NCBI RefSeq assembly: GCF_024806495.1
Contig: NZ_JANUFF010000004.1
Coordinates: 62,001 to 126,000, forward strand
Direction: 5' to 3'
Length of the DNA stretch: 64,000 bases
Origin: Chryseobacterium sp. JUb7
Lineage (GTDB): Bacteria > Bacteroidota > Bacteroidia > Flavobacteriales > Weeksellaceae
Shown: in pieces, positions 44,045-53,209 of the stretch
How the letters are laid out: each line of letters starts with the position of its first letter
Position numbering within the stretch: the stretch's first letter is position 1
Notes under the pieces: model-generated
Seen by the model: only the letters and a program-made list of their open reading frames with translations
What the model was told of the DNA's origin: nothing
Database searches by the model: none
Made by a program: the position numbers and the translations under genes

Positions 44045-45397
44045 ATGGCAAAATTAAAAACAGCATATTTCTGTCAAAACTGCGGAACCCAATATCCACA
44101 ATGGCTGGGACAATGCAAAAGCTGCGGAGAATGGAATACTTTAGTGGAAGAAGTGGTAGAAAAAACGACTTCACACAAAACGCCGCCTTTTTCAAAAACG
44201 AAACAACACGTCATTAATATTGTAGAGGTTGAAACCAACGAAGAACCGAGAATAAAAACTCCTTCCGAAGAGCTCAACAGAGTTTTAGGGGGCGGAATCG
44301 TTCTAGGATCTGTCACTTTAATTGGTGGAGAACCCGGAATCGGAAAATCGACTTTACTTCTTCAGCTAGCCTTAAAAATGAAGAAAAAAGTGTTCTATGT
44401 TTCAGGGGAAGAAAGTGCCTCTCAGATTAAAATGAGAGCAGATAGGCTAACAGATATTCAAAATCCGAACTGTTTTCTTTATACTGAAACTTCATTGGAA
44501 AAAATTCTTCATGAAGCCAAAAAACTGGAACCCGATTTCGTAATTATCGACTCGATCCAGACTTTACAATCCCAATTGATTGAAAGTTCTCCGGGAACCG
44601 TATCTCAAATCCGTGAATGTTCTAATGAGATCATCAAATATGCAAAAGAAAACAGCATTCCTGTTTTTCTGGTTGGACATATCACAAAAGACGGGCAAAT
44701 TGCCGGACCGAAAGTGCTGGAACATATGGTAGATGTTGTTTTAAATTTCGATGGCGACAGAAATCATCTTTTCAGATTATTGAGAGCCAACAAAAACCGT
44801 TTCGGCTCAACTTCCGAGATTGGAATTTATGAAATGATCTCCCAGGGTTTAAAAGAAATTAAAAATCCTTCTGAAATTTTAATTACCAAAAAATTTGAGG
44901 AACTTTCCGGAAATTCAGTAGCGGTGACGATTGAAGGAAACCGACCGATGTTACTGGAAATCCAGGCATTGGTAAGTACGGCAGTTTATGGAACTCCTCA
45001 AAGAAGCTCTACTGGTTTCGATTCCAAAAGGCTCAACATGCTGCTTGCCGTTCTGGAAAAAAGAGCAGGTTTTCAGTTGGGAGCAAAAGATGTCTTCTTA
45101 AATATTACAGGAGGAATCAAAACAGATGATCCGGCTTTAGACCTCGCTGTAGTTGCCTCTATTCTTTCATCCAATGAAGACATTGCTATTTCAGAGCACT
45201 ACTGCTTTGCAGGAGAAATTGGATTAAGTGGAGAAATTCGCCCGATTGCACAAGCCGAACAAAGAATAACTGAAGCCGAAAAATTAGGTTATGAGAAAAT
45301 TTTTGTTTCTAATTTAAACAAGCTTCCGAAGAAAAAATTCGGCATTAAAATAGAAGAAGTCAGTAAAATAGAGGATTTTCACGAAAGACTATTTTAA
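44045..45397 (+). CDS. radA: DNA repair protein RadA
   Basis: This 450-aa protein has the N-terminal zinc finger CQNCGTQYPQWLGQCKSCGEW. A RecA-like ATPase with Walker A GGEPGIGKST and the RadA-specific KNRFG motif (NKNRFGS) follows, then a C-terminal Lon-protease-like domain without the catalytic dyad function. RadA is a DnaB-type helicase that drives branch migration in recombination. It is monocistronic; the 16-bp inverted repeat starting at 45408 begins 10 bp after its stop. Confidence 0.96.
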   Translation: MAKLKTAYFCQNCGTQYPQWLGQCKSCGEWNTLVEEVVEKTTSHKTPPFSKTKQHVINIVEVETNEEPRIKTPSEELNRVLGGGIVLGSVTLIGGEPGIGKSTLLLQLALKMKKKVFYVSGEESASQIKMRADRLTDIQNPNCFLYTETSLEKILHEAKKLEPDFVIIDSIQTLQSQLIESSPGTVSQIRECSNEIIKYAKENSIPVFLVGHITKDGQIAGPKVLEHMVDVVLNFDGDRNHLFRLLRANKNRFGSTSEIGIYEMISQGLKEIKNPSEILITKKFEELSGNSVAVTIEGNRPMLLEIQALVSTAVYGTPQRSSTGFDSKRLNMLLAVLEKRAGFQLGAKDVFLNITGGIKTDDPALDLAVVASILSSNEDIAISEHYCFAGEIGLSGEIRPIAQAEQRITEAEKLGYEKIFVSNLNKLPKKKFGIKIEEVSKIEDFHERLF

Positions 45398-45407
45398 CAT
45401 AAAAAAT

Positions 45408-45468
45408 ATTCACTTAAGTTTGAAATATTATGTACATTTGTTACAATAACCCTCAAACTTAAGTGAAT
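45408..45468. repeat. Perfect 16-bp inverted repeat enclosing a promoter
   Basis: ATTCACTTAAGTTTGA (45408-45423) and its exact reverse complement (45453-45468) flank a 29-bp spacer. The right arm ends at the base before the metalloprotease ATG. The spacer contains the -7 box TACATTTG (45433-45440). Each arm also holds the 8-bp palindrome ACTTAAGT. Confidence 0.85.
45433..45440 (+). promoter_or_regulatory. -7 promoter box of the metalloprotease gene
   Basis: TACATTTG is an exact consensus match 28 bp before the ATG at 45469, lying inside the inverted repeat. Confidence 0.6.
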
Positions 45469-47013
45469 ATGAAAACAAAATTTATTACCTTGTTCGTTTT
45501 CTGTGTTACTTTCTACTCGGCACAGATAAGTGTTTTTCAAAATCCCATTAATGAAAGCAGTTTAAATACTGATCAGAAGATAACAAAAGAGCTCGCTTCA
45601 AGCTACATTTCAACAGAATATTATCTTCAGCCTTCCTTCAATCTACAATCTGACTTAAAAATCAATCTGCCGACCCACAAACAGATCACTGCAAAATTCA
45701 GCCGCATTTTCAGCTACAGCAATAAGACAGAATCTTACGTTTATACTATTGAAAATGAACCTGAATCAGAATTGGTTTTATCAAAATCCGGTACTGTTGT
45801 AACCGGAATGTACGCTCCTGCAACAGGCACAAAAGTAATGTTTCATCAGACGAATGGCGATATTTTTGCGCTTTCGGTGGTGAGTGATCAGAAAATTTTG
45901 GATCAGGATTCGAAAGATGATTATATTTTAGATTCATCTATTCCCGGAGCCGGAAAAGTAAATTCAAATGTATGTCTTTCTACTACTCCGGTTTGTGCAG
46001 CTTCAACAGTTGACGTCATGGTTGTTTATACCTCAGCAGCAAGAACTGCCTGGGGCGGTGTTTCTCAAAGTAATTCTTTTATTGCTACAGCGATTACGAA
46101 TTTCAATACCTCATTAATCAATTCCGGAGTTTCTAATGTGAGCATCAATCTGGTATATTCCGGAGAGATTTCCTATACAGAACCAGGAAATATAAGCACT
46201 GATTTGACAAGGCTAAGAACCAATAATGATGGTTATATGGACAATGTTCATACATTAAGAACAACTTATGGTGCAGACCTTGTGGCTTTGGTAACAGGAA
46301 CTCCTACCAATACCTGCGGATTGGGCTATGTGAATACCAACCCTACAAATTATACCGGCACCAGTGGATTTTGTGTAAGCTTATATAACTGTGCGGTTTC
46401 CAACTACTCCTTAGCCCACGAATTGGGTCATAATATGGGATTACAGCATGACTGGTACGTCAATACAAGCACCACACCCTGCAGCCATCATCATGGCTAT
46501 GTCAACAGAACAGCTATTAATCTGGGAACTTCCAGCACTTCGTCACAAAGATGGAGAACAATAATGGCATATAATGATGAGTGCTCAGCAACCGGTTTTA
46601 ATTGCACAAGAATCAACCGTTGGGCAAACCCAGGAGTTAATTACAACTCTGAACCTACAGGAATTGCCATCGGAAATACAAATCCTTCGAATGAAGCGTA
46701 TGGCTTCTCAAGATTTGCCTGTGTAGTTTCCAATTTCATGCCGACCGCATCGGATGCTTTGTCCACTGCAGAAATTCTCCCTGACACCAAAGAATTTACT
46801 CTATACCCGAATCCTGCAAAAGATTTAATTACGATCTCATTAAATGACCGTGAGAAATATTCTTTCAAAATTTTCAATACGGCAGGACAGTTTATTTTAA
46901 ATACAACAGAAAGAACGATCAATCTTAAAGGACTCAATTCCGGAGGTTATTTCTTAAGTGTTTATGATGACAAAGGATCTTTGATAGGCAGTAAAAAATT
47001 TATCATTAAATAG
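45469..47013 (+). CDS. Secreted reprolysin-like (M12B) metalloprotease with T9SS sorting domain
   Basis: The ATG at 45469 (MKTKFITLFV) is preferred to the GTG at 45463, giving 514 aa. A signal peptide ends near YSAQ (residue 19). A propeptide-like region precedes the catalytic domain with the metzincin zinc motif HELGHNMGLQHD (His317, His321, His327). A C-terminal T9SS type A sorting domain starts at about residue 435 (FTLYPNPAKDLITI) and ends SKKFIIK. The protein should be exported through the type IX system and act outside the cell. An unusual inverted repeat surrounds its promoter. Confidence 0.93.
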   Translation: MKTKFITLFVFCVTFYSAQISVFQNPINESSLNTDQKITKELASSYISTEYYLQPSFNLQSDLKINLPTHKQITAKFSRIFSYSNKTESYVYTIENEPESELVLSKSGTVVTGMYAPATGTKVMFHQTNGDIFALSVVSDQKILDQDSKDDYILDSSIPGAGKVNSNVCLSTTPVCAASTVDVMVVYTSAARTAWGGVSQSNSFIATAITNFNTSLINSGVSNVSINLVYSGEISYTEPGNISTDLTRLRTNNDGYMDNVHTLRTTYGADLVALVTGTPTNTCGLGYVNTNPTNYTGTSGFCVSLYNCAVSNYSLAHELGHNMGLQHDWYVNTSTTPCSHHHGYVNRTAINLGTSSTSSQRWRTIMAYNDECSATGFNCTRINRWANPGVNYNSEPTGIAIGNTNPSNEAYGFSRFACVVSNFMPTASDALSTAEILPDTKEFTLYPNPAKDLITISLNDREKYSFKIFNTAGQFILNTTERTINLKGLNSGGYFLSVYDDKGSLIGSKKFIIK

Positions 47014-47036
47014 TTTTCACTAAAGATACATCACTT

Positions 47037-47073
47037 AAATTCCCTGAATATTTTAATTTTATTCGGGGAATTT
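47037..47073 (+). terminator. Terminator of the metalloprotease gene
   Basis: A 14-bp stem with one G-T pair (AAATTCCCTGAATA with its partner at 47060-47073) closes a 9-nt loop, followed by T-rich sequence. Confidence 0.8.
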
Positions 47074-47098
47074 TCAATTTTAAGCCTTATCTTGTAGT

Positions 47099-47692
47099 AT
47101 GAATTATCTGGCGCATTCTTTTCTTACTTTTACTGACGGACAGATTGTAGGACAGTTTTTGGAAGACTTTATCCGAAATAGAGACCGTTTTTCTTTTCCA
47201 AAAGATATTCAGGACGGAATTACTTTGCATCGGGCTATTGATACATTTACAGATTCTCATCCTGCGATTCATGAAGCCAAAAAAATTTTCAGCCCTCTGG
47301 TAAGACTGTACGCCGGAGCTTTTGTAGACGTTTCAATGGATTATTTCGTTGCCAATGACTTACAACTTCACTCTTTAGCAGAATGGAAAGCACATTCTCT
47401 AAGAGTTTACCGTGTTTTGAATGAACATAAAAAATGGCTTCCTGAAAATTTTAAACTGATGCTAAAAAAAATGGAAGAAGATGACTGGTTATACAATTAC
47501 AGAGAAGACTGGGGCATCAAATTCAGTATTAAAAATGTTCTGAACAAAGCAAAATACCTTGAAAAAGACATTCCTGTATTTGAGGCTTTTTTAGAAAACA
47601 AAGATGCACTTCAGCAATGTTACCATGATTTTTTTCCTGATCTTTTGGATCATGCAAAAGGAGTCAATACTCTTTTACAGCTAGAAAATTAA
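47099..47692 (+). CDS. Acyl carrier protein phosphodiesterase-like protein (AcpH/DUF479)
   Basis: This 197-aa protein begins MNYLAHSFL and carries the family signature GQFLEDFIRNR, LHRAIDTFTDSHP and GAFVDVSMDYFVAND, with the conserved His/Asp residues of the HD-like fold. Characterised members (E. coli AcpH) remove phosphopantetheine from holo-ACP. Many bacterial homologues are untested. It is monocistronic, ending in a hairpin shared with the convergent S74 gene. No exact -7 box is seen; TATCTTG at 47089 is one base short. Confidence 0.88.
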   Translation: MNYLAHSFLTFTDGQIVGQFLEDFIRNRDRFSFPKDIQDGITLHRAIDTFTDSHPAIHEAKKIFSPLVRLYAGAFVDVSMDYFVANDLQLHSLAEWKAHSLRVYRVLNEHKKWLPENFKLMLKKMEEDDWLYNYREDWGIKFSIKNVLNKAKYLEKDIPVFEAFLENKDALQQCYHDFFPDLLDHAKGVNTLLQLEN

Positions 47693-47697
47693 ACATA

Positions 47698-47723
47698 AAA
47701 CACTTACCCGAAAGTAAGTGTTT
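47698..47723. terminator. Bidirectional terminator after acpH-like and the S74 gene
   Basis: AAACACTTAC pairs with GTAAGTGTTT around CCGAAA. The same stem recurs after the paralogous gene at 50486-50512. Confidence 0.8.
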
Positions 47724-47801
47724 CTTAATATACTTATTTGTGTTATTAGAATGTTTTGTGCCTGAAATAAAGATAAGAGGGGAACTATTATCTTACTGAA
47801 A

Positions 47802-49793
47802 TTATTTCAACTTAGCTGGCTGATTTTTGCTGATGATTGAATTTAAGGTTTCAATCTGTTTTTCCTGCTGATTTACTCTTTTAGTAAGCTCAGAGATCAT
47901 ATCCTGCTGTTGCTGTAAAGCTTTTGTGAGTACGACACTCATTTCAGCATAATTTACACCAAGGGTTTTTATTTCATCATCAGCGGTACTTACCAATTCC
48001 GGCATTGTCGCTTTTATTTCCTGGGCTATAAATCCTATTTTTTTGTCTTTACTTAGTTTTTCATCTTTATAACGGTAATTGATGGTACGAAGCCCCATTA
48101 TTTCTTTCAGTCCGTAAGAATTGTCTGTAATATCTTTTTTGATTCTTATATCTGAAGGAGTAATTGTTCCTGACGCCAGAATATTTCCGATAACATGTAA
48201 TCTTTGGGTTGGAGCGGCAGTTCCTATTCCCACATTACCGTTTGATGTCATTGTAGCAACCGTAGTTAAGGTTTGTCCGTCACCATAAGTACCCGTTAAA
48301 TTCAGTCCAACTTTAAACTGCAGTCCTATTTCCGCTCCAGACGTATTAATAGCAGGAGCCGAGGAATTTGACAAATCAATCCAAAGATTATCCCAGCTTC
48401 CAACCCCCTGACTTCTTCTAACTCCAAAGGTATCTCCTATAATGTCAAGTTTAGATACCGGAGCAGCTGTTCCTATCCCAATAGTGTTATTGGCGGCATC
48501 CACAGAAAAAGTAGTCCCGTCAACAGAAAATCCGTTGGTGGCAGTACTGGTAAATGCCAAGGTATTGGCGGCCTGCGTCACTATTCTGTTACCGGTTAAA
48601 GAACCATTCGTATTATAAATATTTGTAGATGCCGGTAAAATTTGCCACGTTCCTACCCCATTGGCATCGGAGGTCAAAACATGTCCGGCAGACTGAGTCC
48701 CGTCTACCAGTCTTAAAGCTCCCGAAGTAGGAGATACAATATGCATTCTGGCAGTAGGAGCTGCAACTCCAATTCCAACTCTATCATTGGCTGCATCTAC
48801 AGAAAACGTCGTTCCGTCAACAGAAAATCCGTTGGTCGCCGTAGAGGTAAATGCTAAGGTATTGGCAGCTTGTGCTACGACCCTGTTACCGGTAAGGGAA
48901 CCATTCGTATTATAAATATTCACAGATGCCGGTGCTGTCTGCCAGGTTCCTACTCCATTCGCATCAGAGGTCAATAAGCGCCCTGCAGATTCTGTTCCGT
49001 CTACCAGCCTTAAAGCCCCTGCCGTTGGAGACACCACATGAATTCTGGCAGTAGGAGCCGTCACCCCAACTCCAAAATTTCCGGTATTGGTAAGTACTGC
49101 TCCTGGAACATCCGTTGCTGCAGATGCCGCGTGGAACTGAAGTATTCCTGAACTTACTCCAAATCCATAAAATGAAGTTCCTCCGGCATTATTGTACACC
49201 GCCAGTTTTTTTCCGACAGCATCTGTAATACTGGAACCAACTGAAGATCCTAAATCCAATCTACTGCTTGGAGCAATAGTACCAATCCCCACTCTGTCAT
49301 TCGCTGCATCTACAGAAAATGTAGAGCCATCCACTGAAAAACCATTCGTAGCAGTACTTGTAAATGCCAGTGTATTGGCAGCCTGCGTAACGATTCGGTT
49401 TCCGGTAAGAGAACCATTTGAATTATAAATATTCACAGAAGGAATGGTTGATCCATAAGCTACCCAAAGGCTGCCATCAAAATAATAATAACCGGTGCTG
49501 CTGACCTGCGATACCTGGGCTAAACTCGGTGTCGTTCCGGTAGGAGCAGTCACATCATTTACATATACAGTTGCTCCGGTTTGTGCTGCGGCATAGGTCC
49601 CAGACACCTTAGATGCCAATTGCTGTTTAGAGATTCTTGGCGCTATTATACCATCTTTTGCAGAAGTAGTAGCACCATTTCCAACAACATCCAAAGAAGA
49701 TTGTGGATCAGGTGTATTAATCCCTACTTGTCCAATAGCTAATGAGCTAAAGCTTATAAGGGATAATAAAGAAAGGAGTGTTTTCGATTTCAT
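47802..49793 (-). CDS. Secreted modular repeat protein with peptidase S74 chaperone domain
   Basis: This 663-aa protein has a signal peptide (cleavage after LAIGQ, about residue 21) and an N-terminal segment (QVGINTPDPQSSLDVVG). Three copies follow of a roughly 50-residue module, NIYNxNGSLTGNR to FSVDAANDRVGIG, starting near residues 122, 292 and 392. The C-terminal S74 domain (SDIRIKKDITDNSYGL and GFIAQEI) ends in a coiled coil (about 615-655). S74 domains trimerise fibre proteins and then self-cleave; Ser in the SDIRIKKD motif is the expected nucleophile. The product is probably a surface fibre. Its partner paralogue lies upstream on the same strand. Confidence 0.88.
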   Translation of the reverse strand: MKSKTLLSLLSLISFSSLAIGQVGINTPDPQSSLDVVGNGATTSAKDGIIAPRISKQQLASKVSGTYAAAQTGATVYVNDVTAPTGTTPSLAQVSQVSSTGYYYFDGSLWVAYGSTIPSVNIYNSNGSLTGNRIVTQAANTLAFTSTATNGFSVDGSTFSVDAANDRVGIGTIAPSSRLDLGSSVGSSITDAVGKKLAVYNNAGGTSFYGFGVSSGILQFHAASAATDVPGAVLTNTGNFGVGVTAPTARIHVVSPTAGALRLVDGTESAGRLLTSDANGVGTWQTAPASVNIYNTNGSLTGNRVVAQAANTLAFTSTATNGFSVDGTTFSVDAANDRVGIGVAAPTARMHIVSPTSGALRLVDGTQSAGHVLTSDANGVGTWQILPASTNIYNTNGSLTGNRIVTQAANTLAFTSTATNGFSVDGTTFSVDAANNTIGIGTAAPVSKLDIIGDTFGVRRSQGVGSWDNLWIDLSNSSAPAINTSGAEIGLQFKVGLNLTGTYGDGQTLTTVATMTSNGNVGIGTAAPTQRLHVIGNILASGTITPSDIRIKKDITDNSYGLKEIMGLRTINYRYKDEKLSKDKKIGFIAQEIKATMPELVSTADDEIKTLGVNYAEMSVVLTKALQQQQDMISELTKRVNQQEKQIETLNSIISKNQPAKLK
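48470..49442 (-). repeat. Three coding repeats inside the S74 gene
   Basis: DNA copies at roughly 48470-48620, 48775-48922 and 49290-49440 encode the NIYNxNGSLTGNR...FSVDAAN module and are nearly identical. Three more copies lie in the paralogue, at about 51440-51590, 51950-52110 and 52250-52405. Confidence 0.8.
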
Positions 49794-49828
49794 AACAAGT
49801 AATTTAAAGTATTATTTTCTTGGATATT

Positions 49829-49859
49829 ATCCTGATTATATGATAATTTCAATCAGGAT
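49829..49859 (-). promoter_or_regulatory. Leader hairpin of the S74 gene
   Basis: ATCCTGATT pairs with AATCAGGAT over 9 bp around a 13-nt loop, 36-66 bp upstream of the start. A hairpin of the same length, but different sequence, occupies the same place in the paralogue's leader. Confidence 0.45.
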
Positions 49860-50485
49860 TACCTTAATTTTTAAGAATTAATCTTACATAGACTTTATAT
49901 GTAATTATTGATCTTTAAAACAAAAAAGATATTTTCGGAAATGAGTTGACATTACAGAAGCACAGCATTTGGAGTTGTCTACTTCTTCATCGTTTAATAT
50001 TTCTGATATTGTTTTAAAGTGAAACAAGCGTGAAAGATCATCAACCTAATTAAATATGATATTCTGAATATTTTTATTTTGAATTTTCATTAACATCAGT
50101 ATCAAAAATACAAGCAGATCTTTAAAGTTAGATTAAGATTAACTCAATCAATAAATCGCAGGAGATAACAGATATTTTTTCTTTTTTTTCATAGGCTGTG
50201 TTTTAATAATATACTAAAAAGAATTATTTATTATTTAAAATAAAATAAGACCCATAAATCATTATTGAAACAAATGTAATATTTTAAATTCAATAATAAA
50301 AAATATTTAACATAAATAAAACATTAGTAAAAATAAAACAAATTATTCACCTATTTAAGATTAATTTATTAAAAATAAATCACTATTTAGATAATAAAAA
50401 AAATAAACATAAAATAAATATTTTTCATTTCATGAATACTTATAGTTAATTATTTTAATCCGTTTCTTTTATTTCAAACATAAAA

Positions 50486-50512
50486 AAACACTTACTAAAA
50501 AAGTAAGTGTTT
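50486..50512 (-). terminator. Terminator of the C1q-like paralogue gene
   Basis: AAACACTTACT pairs with AGTAAGTGTTT around AAAAA, about 100 bp after the stop. It is nearly the same stem as at 47698-47723, and the intervening 3' flanks are also similar. Confidence 0.75.
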
Positions 50513-50613
50513 ACTATATATTGTATTTGTGTTATTTAGAATGTTGTGCCTTATAAATTAAGATAGGTTTGGGAACCATTACCTATTTTTATTTTCTTAT
50601 AAAAGAATATAAA

Positions 50614-52761
50614 TTAATCACCAATCCTGAACACAAGTACCTGAGTAGAATTAGCTGCCAATGTCATACCAGTACCACCACAATTCCCTGATTGACCTCT
50701 TCCCAAACGTAATTGCCATGTAGTACCTGCAGGAATCGTTGTAGCATAAGTAATTGCACCTCCGTGATTTGACAATCCTCCTTCTACATGCGATGCCGTA
50801 CTATGAATTCTGCTTGTTGTTGCATTTAAAGGAAAATCTACGAAGTATGAACTTATTGTACATCCTGTAATATTATGAGTAGCTTCATATACAAATGTAA
50901 GCTGATAAGTCCCGGCAGGAAAAGTAATGATACTTGTCCCTGCATTATAACTCATCCCGGGAATTGTATTTTTAACAACAGACATAGGAACAACCTGTGA
51001 ACCTCCAGCTCCTTGCCCGTTTAAAAAGTTATTTTGCGCTGTTTCTAATCTGAAAACAGCAGGATTCGGAATTGATAAAGCGCCTAAGGTACCAATTGCC
51101 TTTACGACACCAGTAGCATCTATTACCACAAGTTGATCTGTAGTTGTTGTTCCCGCACTAAGCCCCTGAAGACGTAACGGATTAGCACCACTTACATGAA
51201 GCCTGTTCGTAGGATCTGTAACCCCAATTCCGATATTTCCGGTATCAGTCAGTACCGCGCCAGGGGTGTCTGTAGTTGCTGAAGCTGCATGAAACTGAAG
51301 TCTACCAGAACTTACTCCTAGCCCGTAAAATGAAGTCGCTCCGACATTATTATAAACTGCCAATTTTTTTCCTGCGACATCTGTAATACTCGCTCCTGCA
51401 GTAGTCCCCAAGTCCAACCTGCTATTGGGCGCCGTTGTCCCCATCCCGATTCTGTCATTAGCCGCATCTACAGAAAATGTAGAGCCGTCTACAGAAAATC
51501 CGTTGGTTACTGTACTGGTAAATGCTAAAGTATTGGCGGCTTGAGTTACTGTTCTGTTACTGGTAAGAGAACCATTAGTATTGTAAATATTGACAGAAGC
51601 CGGAGCCGCCTGCCAGGTACCTACTCCATTAGCATCAGAGGTCAAAATTCGTCCTGCAGACTGAGTTCCGTCTACCAGTCTTACAGCTCCCGCGGTGGAA
51701 GATACCACATGAAGCCTGTTTAAAGGGTCTGTAATTCCTATCCCCATATTTCCGGTATCTGTAAGTACCGCACCAGGGGTGTCTGCAGCAGCAGATGAAG
51801 CATGAAACTGAAGCCTTGCAGGGCTAACTCCTAAACCATAGAAAGATGTACCTGCTGCATTATTATAAACAGCTAATTTTTTCCCTACTACGTCAGTAAT
51901 GGTAGCACCAACGGAAGCTCCCAAATCTAATTTGCTATTAGGTGCTGCAGTGCCAACACCCACTCTATCATTAGCTGCGTCTACTGAAAAGGTAGAACCG
52001 TCCACAGAAAAACCATTCGTTGCAGTACTGGTAAATGCCAAAGTATTCCCTGCCTGTGTAACAATTCTGTTTCCGGTAAGAGAGCCATTGGCATTGTAAA
52101 TATTAACAGACGCTGGTGCCGCCTGCCAGGTTCCTACTCCATTGGCATCAGAGGTCAATAGACGTCCTGCTGATTCTGTACCATCTACCAGTCTAAGAGC
52201 TCCTGCCGTTGAAGATACAATATGCATTCTGGCAGTAGGAGCTGCAACTCCAATTCCAACTCTATCATTAGCTGCATCTACTGAAAAGGTAGAACCGTCC
52301 ACAGAAAAACCATTCGTTGCAGTACTGGTAAATGCCAAGGTATTCCCTGCCTGCGTAACAATTCTGTTTCCGGTAAGAGAGCCATTTGAATTATAAATAT
52401 TCACTGAAGGAACTGTAGATCCATAAGCCACCCAAAGAGTTCCATCGAAATAGTAATAACCTATTGTACTTACCTGAGCCACCTGAGCCAAACTGGGTGT
52501 TGTACCCGTAGGAGCAGTAATATCATTTACATATACTGCCGAACCGGTTTGCGCTGCTGCATACGTACCTGCAACCTTTGAAGCCAGTTGTTGTTTTGAA
52601 ACTCTTGGAGCTATAATACCATCTTTTGCAGAGGTAGATGCACCATTGCCTACAACATCTAATGAAGACTGAGGTGTTGAGGTATTGATCCCTACTTGCC
52701 CAATAGCTAACGAGCTAAAGCTTACCAGGGACAATAAAGAAAGGATTGTTTTTGATTTCAT
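50614..52761 (-). CDS. Secreted modular repeat protein with C1q-like C-terminal domain
   Basis: This 715-aa protein shares its signal peptide and first 120 residues almost exactly with the S74 protein downstream. It then has three of the same NIYN...FSVDAAN modules. Two further copies of an LDLG...FYGLGVSxxRLQFHA block occur within it. The C-terminal 150 residues differ: a beta-sandwich resembling a C1q/TNF-like jelly roll (AVFRLETAQNNFLNG start, TWQLRLGRGQSGNCGG, ending VLVFRIGD). No S74 domain is present. It is probably a surface fibre or adhesin with a trimeric head. It has a consensus promoter with a 150-nt leader. Confidence 0.85.
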   Translation of the reverse strand: MKSKTILSLLSLVSFSSLAIGQVGINTSTPQSSLDVVGNGASTSAKDGIIAPRVSKQQLASKVAGTYAAAQTGSAVYVNDITAPTGTTPSLAQVAQVSTIGYYYFDGTLWVAYGSTVPSVNIYNSNGSLTGNRIVTQAGNTLAFTSTATNGFSVDGSTFSVDAANDRVGIGVAAPTARMHIVSSTAGALRLVDGTESAGRLLTSDANGVGTWQAAPASVNIYNANGSLTGNRIVTQAGNTLAFTSTATNGFSVDGSTFSVDAANDRVGVGTAAPNSKLDLGASVGATITDVVGKKLAVYNNAAGTSFYGLGVSPARLQFHASSAAADTPGAVLTDTGNMGIGITDPLNRLHVVSSTAGAVRLVDGTQSAGRILTSDANGVGTWQAAPASVNIYNTNGSLTSNRTVTQAANTLAFTSTVTNGFSVDGSTFSVDAANDRIGMGTTAPNSRLDLGTTAGASITDVAGKKLAVYNNVGATSFYGLGVSSGRLQFHAASATTDTPGAVLTDTGNIGIGVTDPTNRLHVSGANPLRLQGLSAGTTTTDQLVVIDATGVVKAIGTLGALSIPNPAVFRLETAQNNFLNGQGAGGSQVVPMSVVKNTIPGMSYNAGTSIITFPAGTYQLTFVYEATHNITGCTISSYFVDFPLNATTSRIHSTASHVEGGLSNHGGAITYATTIPAGTTWQLRLGRGQSGNCGGTGMTLAANSTQVLVFRIGD

Positions 52762-52790
52762 GACAAGTTATTTAAAGTATTATATGATGT

Positions 52791-52830
52791 AAATCTATTC
52801 TATTAAAAAATCATTTCTTAAAATAGATTT
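52791..52830 (-). promoter_or_regulatory. Leader hairpin of the C1q-like gene
   Basis: AAATCTATT pairs with AATAGATTT over 9 bp around a 22-nt loop, 30-69 bp upstream of the start. It matches the position of the hairpin in the S74 gene leader. Confidence 0.4.
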
Positions 52831-52914
52831 CGATTTATCGATTGATTACCTATACAAGCCATTTCATATACAAAATATAAAATTTTATAAAAAATTAACA
52901 TTTTGTCAGCAAAT

Positions 52915-52944
52915 CAAATATAATAATTATTTATAACAAAGCAA
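52915..52944 (-). promoter_or_regulatory. Promoter of the C1q-like gene
   Basis: On the minus strand TTG (52942-52944), 19 bp and TATATTTG (52915-52922) match the consensus. Transcription would start about 147 nt before the ATG, leaving a long leader with a hairpin. Confidence 0.6.
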
Positions 52945-53209
52945 ATATTATTAATGAATATAAATTGGGGGAAATAATCCTTTGTAAATCACCATTTAAT
53001 GACCTTAAAAATTTCATAAAAACATAGAATTCAAAGCAAAAAATACCATTTAAAGAGAGGGTAAAAATATCAATATTTTACACCAAAATATTCCCCTATT
53101 TAAGAAATATACAGAAAGTCCAATTTTCATGGTGAAAATTTAACACATAAAATTCCTGAATTCAAAATTTGACAGAAATTGAAGAGTATTATTGCATTAA
53201 AAAGAAGGA

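Larger units (their letters stand above)
49794..50613. other. AT-rich gap between the two paralogues
   Basis: No gene was found on either strand; the longest frames are under 20 codons. The gap holds the leader hairpin of the S74 gene (49829-49859), a minus-strand TACATTTG at 50271-50278 that may be a distant promoter, and the terminator of the upstream paralogue (50486-50512). Confidence 0.65.
52762..53209. other. AT-rich gap holding the promoter and leader of the C1q-like gene
   Basis: No gene is present. The region holds a leader hairpin (52791-52830), the promoter at 52915-52944 and plain AT-rich sequence up to the DUF6702 gene. Confidence 0.65.

Noticed and set aside
45408..45468. Inverted repeat read as an ordinary radA terminator
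   Set aside because: No T run follows the right arm, the loop is 29 nt and the right arm abuts the next start codon, so a simple terminator is unlikely.
51899..52396. Two similar antisense frames opposite the C1q-like gene (and one at 49192-49428 opposite the S74 gene)
   Set aside because: They look conserved only because they are the complement of the coding repeats; the sense frame explains the repetition.
48470..52405. Regularly repeated DNA that could suggest a CRISPR array
   Set aside because: The repeats are about 150 bp, in frame and protein coding; there are no short repeats with unique spacers and no cas genes.
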